A DNA stretch of 38,238 bases from JABDPF01 sp036351575 (GTDB taxonomy: Bacteria; Pseudomonadota; Gammaproteobacteria; Xanthomonadales; SZUA-36), in NCBI GenBank assembly GCA_036351575.1, contig JAZBPJ010000023.1, forward strand, positions 1 to 38,238. The letters run 5' to 3'. Positions 18,881 to 25,079 of the stretch are shown in pieces. Each line of letters begins with the position of its first letter. The stretch's first letter is position 1. The notes beneath the pieces were generated by a model. That model was not told the DNA's origin. It worked only from the letters and a program-made list of their open reading frames with translations, and did not search any database. Position numbers and translations under genes: made by a program.

Positions 18881-19654
18881 TCATTCAAGCTCGGCGATGG
18901 CGGCTTCGACATCCAGTTTTTCCATCGCGTCGAGGGGTTTGGCCTCGGAAGCCTGGACGTAAAGGTCCGAAACCTCGTCGTAGCGGTCGTCACCGAACAG
19001 GAGATAAAGCCCGTTGGCGTATTCGATGCGGGCGATCGGTGAGTCCGGGGTCAGTTCCAGGGACTTCTTGAAATACCGCAGCGACTTCGATTCACTCGCG
19101 CCGTAGGTCATGGAGCCAATCAGCTTTCCGACCTTGTCGAGGATCTCGGCGTGGTAGAGGCCCAGCGCGGTGCACGCCTCAGCGTGTTTTGGCTGCAGTT
19201 TCAGGGCGCGTTCCAGGCTTTTCTGGATTTTTCCGCCAATGCCCTGCTTCAGGGCCTTGGCCACCGAGATGCTCTGGCTGTATCGGCCCAGGTTAAATGC
19301 GTGGAAATAATGCGCGTTGGGGTCATCCGGAAAAGCCTCGATCGCGGACTCGGCCCGCGCGGCCGCTTGCTGGAAAAGGGCTGTCTGCCTTGACGGCTTG
19401 TCCTCGAGATAAGTGGCATAGATACCGGTTGCCTTGTTGGCCACGGCATGGCCCTCGAGACCCGCCTCGTCGCCCAGCGCGACCGCCTGCTCGAAATCAC
19501 CGCGGTGAAAGGCCCGCCAGGCCTCCTGAAGGGTTTCGTCAGACGGGTAGGGTTCGCAATCGCCCCGGTGCAGGTCGTTCCAGTGTTCTTTCAGTGCATC
19601 CCCTTCGTAGTTGAAGGCGTCCGCATCGTAGGGAAAAGGATTCCAGCCGCTCAT
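18881..19654 (-). CDS. TPR-repeat protein of unknown function
   Basis: A 257-residue, mostly helical, acidic protein without a signal peptide or membrane helix. It carries TPR-like units (for example EAWRAFHRGDFEQAVALGDE near 43-62, ALKLQPKHAEACTALGLYH near 155-173, and KKSLELTPDSPIARIEYANG near 198-217). Such repeats normally serve as protein-binding scaffolds. The ATG at 19654 gives a natural N-terminus (MSGWNPFPYDADAF); a TTG nine codons upstream is less likely. It is the first gene of a two-gene minus-strand unit with the HerA-like ATPase, so it may be that ATPase's partner, but this is inference from position only. It is divergent from the phasin gene. Confidence 0.75.
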   Translation of the reverse strand: MSGWNPFPYDADAFNYEGDALKEHWNDLHRGDCEPYPSDETLQEAWRAFHRGDFEQAVALGDEAGLEGHAVANKATGIYATYLEDKPSRQTALFQQAAARAESAIEAFPDDPNAHYFHAFNLGRYSQSISVAKALKQGIGGKIQKSLERALKLQPKHAEACTALGLYHAEILDKVGKLIGSMTYGASESKSLRYFKKSLELTPDSPIARIEYANGLYLLFGDDRYDEVSDLYVQASEAKPLDAMEKLDVEAAIAELE

Positions 19655-19672
19655 ATGCTGTCTCTGCTGTAA

Positions 19673-19702
19673 TTGCACCAATTCTAGTGTGATTGCTCTA
19701 AT
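19673..19702 (+). promoter_or_regulatory. Predicted promoter of the phasin gene
   Basis: TTGCAC (19673-19678), an 18-bp spacer and an extended -10 TGC-TCTAAT (19694-19702) lie in the AT-rich divergent region before the phasin, giving a leader of roughly 50 bases. A 7-bp inverted repeat, AATTCTA (19680-19686) and TAGAATT (19712-19718), brackets the -10 and may be an operator. Confidence 0.45.
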
Positions 19703-19757
19703 TCCAACTCATAGAATTATGCCTGTGAACCCAAACCATATCCTGAAGGAGGAAGTC

Positions 19758-20438
19758 ATGGCCACGAAGAAACTGAAAAAGAAAGTACAACGTAAACCCG
19801 CCGCCCGCAAGGCGGCCAACCCGGTTGTCGACTCGGCCCGTGAATTCTGGCTGGCCGGTCTCGGCGCGTTCAGCTACGTGCAAGACGAAGGCATGAAGGT
19901 CGTCAATCGCGGCAACAAGCTCTTTGACCAGCTCGTCAAGGAAGGCAGCAAGATCGAAAGGAAAGCGAAAAAAGACCTCGAAGGCGCGTTTGGCGATATC
20001 CGCGAGGAAATCGAATCGCGTGTCAGCGAGTTCCGCGGCGAAGTCGAAACGCGCGTCGGTGACATCCGCGACGAAGTCGAACACCGGCTGGAGCCCATGC
20101 TCGACAAGGGCAAGAAAGTCGAAAAGCAGGCAACCCAGAACTGGGACAAGCTCGAAGATTTCTTTGACGATCGTGTCGCCGCTGTGCTCGACCGCCTGGG
20201 CATTCCGAGCAAGGACGACATCGACGCCCTGAACCGGCGCGTCCAGTCGCTTTCCCGCCAGGTGACGGCCCTCGAAAAGAAGGCCAAGCCGGCTCCGGCC
20301 AAGAAGGCAGCAGCCAAAAAGGCCCCTGCCAAGAAGGCAGCAGCCAAGAAGGCGCCGGCCAAGAAGGCCGCGGTCAAGAAAGCCAGTGTGAAAAAAGCGG
20401 CGCCTGAAAAGGCAGCCGAGGCGCCCAAGTCCGCCTGA
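19758..20438 (+). CDS. Poly granule-associated phasin (PhaF/PhaI-like)
   Basis: A 226-residue phasin-family protein. The N-terminal amphipathic phasin domain (about 20-165) begins with ANPVVDSAREFWLAGLGAF, characteristic of granule-coating phasins. It contains a coiled-coil stretch with three 11-residue repeats (81-113). The C-terminal tail from about 180 is made of Lys/Ala/Pro repeats of the AAKKAPAKK type, like histone H1 and the DNA-binding tail of Pseudomonas PhaF. The start at 19758 follows a strong AAGGAGG-like site (AAGGAGGAAGTC). PhaF-like proteins coat polyhydroxyalkanoate granules and tether them to the nucleoid. No PHA synthase gene is in the window, and the acyl-CoA reductase nearby leaves open that the coated lipid is something else. 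Confidence 0.9.
   Translation: MATKKLKKKVQRKPAARKAANPVVDSAREFWLAGLGAFSYVQDEGMKVVNRGNKLFDQLVKEGSKIERKAKKDLEGAFGDIREEIESRVSEFRGEVETRVGDIRDEVEHRLEPMLDKGKKVEKQATQNWDKLEDFFDDRVAAVLDRLGIPSKDDIDALNRRVQSLSRQVTALEKKAKPAPAKKAAAKKAPAKKAAAKKAPAKKAAVKKASVKKAAPEKAAEAPKSA
19998..20096 (+). repeat. Three tandem 33-bp (11-residue) repeats in the phasin
   Basis: Three in-frame copies encode IREEIESRVSE, FRGEVETRVGD and IRDEVEHRLEP. The copies start at 19998, 20031 and 20064. An 11-residue period is typical of amphipathic, lipid-surface-binding or hendecad coiled-coil helices. Confidence 0.75.
20301..20403 (+). repeat. Lys/Ala/Pro-rich repeats coding for the phasin tail
   Basis: Near-identical units of the form aagaaggcagcagcc encode AKKAAAKKAPAKKAA-type repeats. 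They are coding and in frame. Such low-complexity tracts are prone to copy-number change between strains. Confidence 0.7.
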
Positions 20439-20464
20439 CACACGAACCGTTTCTATCCTCTTTG

Positions 20465-20491
20465 GGCCGGCGTACATGCCGGCCTTTTTTT
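20465..20491 (+). terminator. Intrinsic terminator after the phasin gene
   Basis: GGCCGGC-GTACAT-GCCGGCC forms a perfect 7-bp stem followed directly by seven T (20485-20491). It lies 26 bp after the phasin stop and before the convergent TetR gene. The T-tract faces the plus strand only, so it serves the phasin. Confidence 0.92.
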
Positions 20492-20517
20492 ATGCGCCGG
20501 CCGCGGTGTCGAAAAAA

Positions 20518-21162
20518 CTAGACCACGCGTGAGAGATACTGGTAAGCAATGTCGGTGAGCCGCGTTCGCTCCGGTTCGCGCAGGTAAGGTGAGACCTGCA
20601 GCAGTACCCGGGCGATGGCGTAGACCTGGGCCGACCCGTCTGCCAGGCTGTTCGGCGCCTGCAGTTCGGCAAATGAAATCCAGTACGTCATGGCCAGCTG
20701 CAGGCCCTGGGTCAGCAATTCTTTCTGCACCGGCGTGATCTCGAGAATCCCGGATTGCTCCAGGCCCGACAGCGCATTCGCCACGGACGCTTTTTCACGC
20801 GCCAACAGGGCGCGCATCGCCCGGTCGATGTTTGGTATACGGCTCGTGATATCGGACAGGTTTCGGTACAGAAAGCGAAAGTCGCCCTTGACCTCAAAGC
20901 CGACGTGCAAGTGAAGCCACAGGTCTTCGGCGCTCAGCAGCACGTCTTCGGGAATTTCGGTCAGCGGCTGGAAACGGGCCAGGAAGCGTTTGAACAGCTC
21001 GGTGACGATATCGTCCTTGCTGCGGAAGTGGTAATACAGGTTGCCCGGGCTGATGTCCGCCTCGTCGGCAATCTGGTTGGTGGTTACGTTAGGCTCTCCC
21101 TGCTCGTTGAACAGCGCCAGGCTGGTGGCGAGGATCAGCTCCCTGGTGTCCCGGCGGGCCAT
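20518..21162 (-). CDS. TetR/AcrR-family transcriptional regulator
   Basis: A 214-residue protein with an N-terminal TetR helix-turn-helix (about 9-56, TTNQIADEADISPGNLYYHFRSKDDIV) and an all-helical ligand-binding C-terminal part. Proteins of this type act as dimers released from DNA by a small ligand. It is the second gene of a two-gene unit, starting 6 bp after the acyl-CoA-binding protein gene, and that unit is divergent from the fatty acyl-CoA reductase. An acyl-CoA or related ligand, and control of the reductase promoter, would fit but are inferred. Pseudomonas PhaD is a TetR-like regulator of PHA genes; I cannot say whether this is its orthologue. Confidence 0.88.
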   Translation of the reverse strand: MARRDTRELILATSLALFNEQGEPNVTTNQIADEADISPGNLYYHFRSKDDIVTELFKRFLARFQPLTEIPEDVLLSAEDLWLHLHVGFEVKGDFRFLYRNLSDITSRIPNIDRAMRALLAREKASVANALSGLEQSGILEITPVQKELLTQGLQLAMTYWISFAELQAPNSLADGSAQVYAIARVLLQVSPYLREPERTRLTDIAYQYLSRVV

Positions 21163-21168
21163 GGCCGA

Positions 21169-21432
21169 TCAGAGCGGTGCGCCCAGCTTGGTGACGAGCT
21201 CGATGTACTGTTTCTGGGCGTCCTCTTCGCTCATGCCGGCCAGTTTTTCCCAAGCCTCGTACTTGGCCGCGCCGACGAAATCGAAGAACCCCGGCCTGGA
21301 GCCCTGCACGTCCCCGGTCGAGCCCTGCTTGTACAGTGCATAAAGCTGCAGCATCGTGTTGTCGTCCGGACGTTCCGAGAGTGACTTAACAGCCACCGCC
21401 GCCTTTTCGAATTGCTCTTTCAGCTCGCTCAT
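21169..21432 (-). CDS. Acyl-CoA-binding protein (ACBP)
   Basis: A complete 87-residue ACBP, a four-helix cytosolic protein that binds long-chain acyl-CoA. Recognisable segments are MLQLYALYKQGSTGDV and GAAKYEAWEKLAGMS, which carry the conserved Tyr/Lys residues that hold the CoA phosphate. The start at 21432 has AGGAGG ten bases upstream; longer in-frame openings run into the neighbouring promoter and are not real. It is co-directional with TetR and divergent from the acyl-CoA reductase, which suggests that it supplies or buffers the reductase substrate. Confidence 0.93.
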   Translation of the reverse strand: MSELKEQFEKAAVAVKSLSERPDDNTMLQLYALYKQGSTGDVQGSRPGFFDFVGAAKYEAWEKLAGMSEEDAQKQYIELVTKLGAPL

Positions 21433-21467
21433 TTTCAACCTGCCTCCTGTGCTCAGTTGCGCTCCCG

Positions 21468-21509
21468 CTACTCGTGAACGCGGTTCTGCTATGATCCTAA
21501 CACGAGCAG
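21468..21509. promoter_or_regulatory. Candidate operator flanking the acyl-CoA reductase promoter
   Basis: Inverted half-sites CTACTCGTG (21468-21476) and CACGAGCAG (21501-21509) match at 8 of 9 positions and are separated by 24 bp. They bracket the extended -10 at 21487-21495. The site lies in the 130-bp divergent region between the ACBP-TetR unit and the reductase, a normal location for an autoregulated TetR operator. Binding is predicted, not shown. Confidence 0.4.
21487..21495 (+). promoter_or_regulatory. Extended -10 promoter of the fatty acyl-CoA reductase gene
   Basis: TGC-TATGAT is a good extended -10 element; no strong -35 is seen at 16-18 bp, which extended -10 promoters tolerate. 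It would give a leader of about 60 bases ending in a GGAG site (21551-21554) before the ATG at 21563. Confidence 0.45.
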
Positions 21510-21562
21510 GCGGCGCTCCAGGACAGCGGCCGCCGTTGAACACGTTTCTCGGAGCTAAAACC

Positions 21563-23545
21563 ATGTCATATTTCATTACCGGCGGAACGGGCTTCATTGG
21601 AAAGCACCTGATTGAACGTCTGGTCGAGCGCAGGGGCACGATCTACGTGCTCGTGCGCAAGGACTCGAAAGAAAAAGTCAAGCAATTGCGCGAGCGCGTC
21701 GGCAAGGCGGGCAGCCGGATCGTTCCGGTGCAAGGCGACCTGACGAAACCCTATCTCGGCGTGGCGCCCGCGGATCGAAAGAAACTGCAGGGCAAGATCA
21801 AGCATTTCTTTCATCTCGCTGCGATCTACGACCTGAAAGCGGATGCCCGCTCGCAGGAAGAAACCAACATCGGCGGTACGCGCAATGCGGTGCGGCTGGC
21901 GGGCGCAATCAAGGCCGGACGCTTTCATCACGCCAGCTCGATTGCGGCAGCCGGCATGTACCCGGGCATTTTCACCGAGGAAATGTTCGAGGAAGCCATC
22001 GGCCTGGATAACCCGTATTTTCGCACCAAGCACGAATCCGAGGGGGTCGTGCGCCGCGAGTGCAAGGTTCCCTGGCGCGTCTACCGCCCCGGGATCGTCG
22101 TCGGTCACTCCAGGACCGGAGAGATGGACAAGATCGACGGACCCTACTACTTCTTCAAGCTGATCCAGCGCCTGCGCCGCACGCTGCCGCCCTGGATGCC
22201 GGCGATCGGGCTGGAAGGCGGCAGGATCAATATTGTCCCGGTCGATTTCGTTGCCGCGGCCATGGACCACATCGCGCACGTGCCCCGCCAGGACGGCAAG
22301 TGTTTCCACCTGACCGACCCGAAACCCGGGCGTATCGGCAACGTACTGAACATCTTTGCCCGGGCCGGCCACGCGCCGCAGATGAGCATGCGTTTCGATG
22401 GCCGCATGTTCAATTTCATACCGTCTTCCGTGCGCCAGGGCATGATGATGCTGCCGCCGGTGCGGCGCATTTACAACCACGTGCTGAACGATCTCGGCAT
22501 GCCGCCGGACGTGATGAAGTTCATCAACTACCCCACCAAGTTCGACTGCCGCGACACGCGACGCCTGCTGAAGGGTACCGGCATCCGCGTGCCGCGGCTG
22601 GACGATTACGCCTGGCGCCTGTGGGACTATTGGGAACGTCACCTGGACCCCGATCTTTTCATCGACCGCAGCCTGCGCGGCCATGTCGAGGACAAGGTGG
22701 TGGTCATAACCGGCGGTTCCTCCGGCATCGGAGAGGCCACGGCGCTGATGATGGCCCAGGCCGGCGCCCGCGTGGCGATCATCGGGCGGGACCCGGAAAA
22801 ACTCAAAGAGGCCGTTGCGACGATCGGTGAAGACGGCTGCGTTGTGAAGGGCTATGCCGCCGATGTGACCGAAGATGAGAGCTGCTCAAAGGTCGTCAAG
22901 AAGATCGTCAGGGAAATGGGTGAAATTGAAATACTGGTCAACAGCGCAGGCCGCTCGATCCGTCGCGCCATATCCGCGTCCTATGACCGCTTCCACGATT
23001 TTGAGCGGACCATGCAGGTCAACTATTTCGGCAGCCTGCGCATGATCATGAACGTCCTGCCCGCGATGGAAAAACGGCGCAAAGGGCACGTCATCAACAT
23101 CTCGTCGATCGGAGTGCTGTCCAACGCGCCGCGCTTTTCGGCCTACGTCGCATCCAAGGCGGCGTTGGACGCCTTTTCGCGGTGCGCCTCCTCGGAGTTC
23201 AGTGACACCGGTGTGAATTTCACGACGATCAACATGCCGCTGGTGCGTACGCCGATGATCGCGCCGACCAAGATGTACGAAAACGTGCCGACGATCTCAC
23301 CCGAGGAGGCGGCCGCGATGGTCAAGCAGGCGATAATCTACAAGCCGCAGCGCATCGCCACGCGGCTGGGCATATTCGCCCAGGTGCTGCACTCGGTGGC
23401 GCCCAAGGTGTCGGAAATCATCATGAACAGCGCATTCCGGATGTTCCCGGATTCGGCCGCCGCCAAGGGACTGAAAGACCACCAGGCCGCGGCTTCGCAG
23501 GAACAGGTGGCCTTTGCGAGCCTGATGCGCGGAATCCACTGGTAG
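21563..23545 (+). CDS. Alcohol-forming fatty acyl-CoA reductase (Marinobacter FAR type, two SDR domains)
   Basis: A 660-residue fusion of two short-chain-dehydrogenase-like domains. The N-terminal extended-SDR domain (about 1-370) has GGTGFIG (7-13) and YFRTK (Tyr152, Lys156). The C-terminal classical SDR domain (about 375-660) has GGSSGIG (384-390) and YVASK (Tyr528, Lys532). Length, domain order and many segments, including the extreme C-terminus EQVAFASLMRGIHW, match what I recall of the Marinobacter fatty acyl-CoA reductase Maqu_2220 (about 661 residues). That enzyme reduces acyl-CoA through the aldehyde to a fatty alcohol with NADPH, for wax esters. The ATG at 21563 follows GGAG; upstream in-frame codons overlap the promoter. 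Neighbours (ACBP, phasin, TetR) support a storage-lipid role. I saw no wax synthase in the window. Confidence 0.88.
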   Translation: MSYFITGGTGFIGKHLIERLVERRGTIYVLVRKDSKEKVKQLRERVGKAGSRIVPVQGDLTKPYLGVAPADRKKLQGKIKHFFHLAAIYDLKADARSQEETNIGGTRNAVRLAGAIKAGRFHHASSIAAAGMYPGIFTEEMFEEAIGLDNPYFRTKHESEGVVRRECKVPWRVYRPGIVVGHSRTGEMDKIDGPYYFFKLIQRLRRTLPPWMPAIGLEGGRINIVPVDFVAAAMDHIAHVPRQDGKCFHLTDPKPGRIGNVLNIFARAGHAPQMSMRFDGRMFNFIPSSVRQGMMMLPPVRRIYNHVLNDLGMPPDVMKFINYPTKFDCRDTRRLLKGTGIRVPRLDDYAWRLWDYWERHLDPDLFIDRSLRGHVEDKVVVITGGSSGIGEATALMMAQAGARVAIIGRDPEKLKEAVATIGEDGCVVKGYAADVTEDESCSKVVKKIVREMGEIEILVNSAGRSIRRAISASYDRFHDFERTMQVNYFGSLRMIMNVLPAMEKRRKGHVINISSIGVLSNAPRFSAYVASKAALDAFSRCASSEFSDTGVNFTTINMPLVRTPMIAPTKMYENVPTISPEEAAAMVKQAIIYKPQRIATRLGIFAQVLHSVAPKVSEIIMNSAFRMFPDSAAAKGLKDHQAAASQEQVAFASLMRGIHW

Positions 23546-23554
23546 GAGAACAAG

Positions 23555-24001
23555 GTGCTTAAAGTCGGAGACAATGCTCCGCTGTTTGAACTCGAAGACG
23601 ATCAGGGACAGGTATTCAGGCTGGCCGATCACGCCGGTGAAAAAGTGCTGCTGGTTTTTTATCCCGGCGACAACACCCCGGTATGCACGGCGCAGTTGTG
23701 CGACTACCGTGACGGTATCGAGGCCTTCGAGGGGCTGGGCGTCAGCGTGGTCGGTATCAGCGGAGATGACGGTGAATCGCACCGGGCGTTTCGGGAGAAG
23801 CACGACCTGCCGTTCACGCTGCTATGCGATCCCGGGCAAAAGGTGGCCCGGCAATACGGCGTGAAGGGGCTGCTCGGGCCGAAACGCTCGGTATTCCTGG
23901 TCGACGAGAACGGTTCGATCCCCTACCTGCACGTAGAGTCGCTGAGCCTGTTCCGGCGCAAGCGGGACGAACTGCTCTCGGTGATCCGCTCGCTGCCCTG
24001 A
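23555..24001 (+). CDS. bcp: Peroxiredoxin, PrxQ/Bcp type
   Basis: A thiol peroxidase of 148 residues that reduces hydrogen peroxide and organic or lipid hydroperoxides. The motif YPGDNTPVCTAQLCDYRD holds the peroxidatic Cys44 and a resolving Cys49 four residues on, the spacing typical of PrxQ/Bcp. The GTG start at 23555 is nine bases after the reductase stop, with GGAG overlapping that stop codon, so it is probably in the same transcript. A role in protecting stored or membrane lipid is possible but inferred. Confidence 0.92.
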   Translation: MLKVGDNAPLFELEDDQGQVFRLADHAGEKVLLVFYPGDNTPVCTAQLCDYRDGIEAFEGLGVSVVGISGDDGESHRAFREKHDLPFTLLCDPGQKVARQYGVKGLLGPKRSVFLVDENGSIPYLHVESLSLFRRKRDELLSVIRSLP

Positions 24002-24011
24002 GGCCGGTTTC

Positions 24012-24719
24012 GTGCGTGAAAATGGTGCGGACCGGTTCCGGGCCATGCTGGCAAGGAACCACGAGCTGGCGGAGACCACGCGTTCGCCCGGCTTTCCGCT
24101 GGCCGAGTTCGATTTGCTGCAGCGTTGGCAGCTGGAGCGCCTGACCACCACCTTCGATGATCTGTATCGCCGCGAGGGCTATCGTCACGCGGTCGAGTTT
24201 TTCGTGTCGGACCTCTACGGCGGCCTGGATTTCCGGGAGCGTGACCTGGAAATGAGCCGGGTGGCCCCGGTGATGATCCGTTTCCTGCCGAACAACGCAC
24301 TGGTGGCGCTGGCCGAAGCCTTCGAGTTGCAGGCGCTGAGCCTGGAATACGACATGCAGATGGCCGAGTACATGGCGGCCAATGGCATTCGCACGCTCGA
24401 CATGGCGCGCTACATCGACGTCTACCTGCATGGCAGCGACCGCGCGGGCAGGGAGCGCCAGATTCTACTGATCAGCAAGCTCGGCCGTGACTTGAAAGGG
24501 CTGGTTCGCAGACCGCTGATCAATCGCCTCGTGCGCATGCTTCGGGGGCCGGCGCATGCGGCGGGTTTTGGCAACCTGCAGGAATTTCTTGAATTGGGCC
24601 TGTCCTCATTCCGGGAACTGGAAGACCCGGTATTTTTCGTCGATACGATTTACGAGCGGGAATGGGCCGCGATGGAACGCCTGTTCGCCGGTGACCCGGA
24701 CCCTTTCGGGTTCAGCTGA
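24012..24719 (+). CDS. Conserved helical protein, FFLEELY-motif-like
   Basis: A 235-residue, almost entirely helical, soluble protein. The segment HAVEFFVSDLYGGLDF resembles the FFLEELY motif of a family common in Pseudomonas and relatives whose function is unknown to me. Further conserved-looking parts are LTTTFDDLYRREGY before it and FVDTIYEREW at the C-terminus. It starts with GTG 10 bp after bcp (GAGG about eight bases upstream), likely in the same operon. Its 3' end overlaps the end of the convergent PHA-system gene by 8 bases. Family placement is by motif recognition only. Confidence 0.7.
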   Translation: MRENGADRFRAMLARNHELAETTRSPGFPLAEFDLLQRWQLERLTTTFDDLYRREGYRHAVEFFVSDLYGGLDFRERDLEMSRVAPVMIRFLPNNALVALAEAFELQALSLEYDMQMAEYMAANGIRTLDMARYIDVYLHGSDRAGRERQILLISKLGRDLKGLVRRPLINRLVRMLRGPAHAAGFGNLQEFLELGLSSFRELEDPVFFVDTIYEREWAAMERLFAGDPDPFGFS

Positions 24720-24999
24720 AACGGCAGCCGAAGTGATCGCTGAGGTAGGAAACGATTTCTTCTTCGATACGGCCCTTGAGAAACATCAGGACGAGGCCAA
24801 GTTTCGCCTCGACGTGGATCTCGTCCTCGTTGACCGTTATGGTGCCGTTCACGCCGGAGCGGTCGAAACAGATGCGATCGTCCTGCCAGTGGTAGGCGAT
24901 GTCGAATTTCTGCGCCAGGTCCGTCGCCAGTTCATCGGCGGCTGCCTGCGCCTGCTCGCGGCCCAGGGAGTGTTGCGCATGCATATCAATGTACGACAT
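24712..24999 (-). CDS. Polyhydroxyalkanoic acid system family protein
   Basis: A 95-residue protein of the PHA granule-region family (PHA_gran_rgn type). It begins MSYIDMHAQHSLGREQAQ, continues with AYHWQDDRICFDRSGVNGTI and ends with a helix plus SDHFGCRF, as usual for this small family found near phasin genes. Its biochemical role is not established. An AAAGG site lies a few bases before the ATG at 24999; a second Met at codon 6 is possible. It is convergent with the FFLEELY-like gene and their coding ends overlap. Its presence strengthens the granule theme of this region. Confidence 0.82.
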   Translation of the reverse strand: MSYIDMHAQHSLGREQAQAAADELATDLAQKFDIAYHWQDDRICFDRSGVNGTITVNEDEIHVEAKLGLVLMFLKGRIEEEIVSYLSDHFGCRFS

Positions 25000-25079
25000 G
25001 GAACCTTTTCGCTCGAATCGGGGCGTTACAGTTTAGACGCGGCTGACGGCCCGTGCCAGTCCCCGCGGAGCGTGCCGGC

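Noticed and set aside
17183..19654. HerA-like ATPase plus TPR protein as an anti-phage defence system
   Set aside because: No SIR2, nuclease or other effector is adjacent, and the neighbours are core metabolic and lipid genes with the same base composition, so there is no positive support for defence.
20301..20403. Short tandem repeats as a CRISPR-like or mobile repeat array
   Set aside because: The units are in frame, contiguous without spacers, and encode the expected Lys/Ala tail of a PhaF-like phasin.
21433..21639. N-terminal extension of the acyl-CoA-binding protein
   Set aside because: The upstream in-frame codons cover the divergent promoter region and the reductase start, while the ATG at 21432 has an ideal ribosome site and gives the usual 87-residue length.
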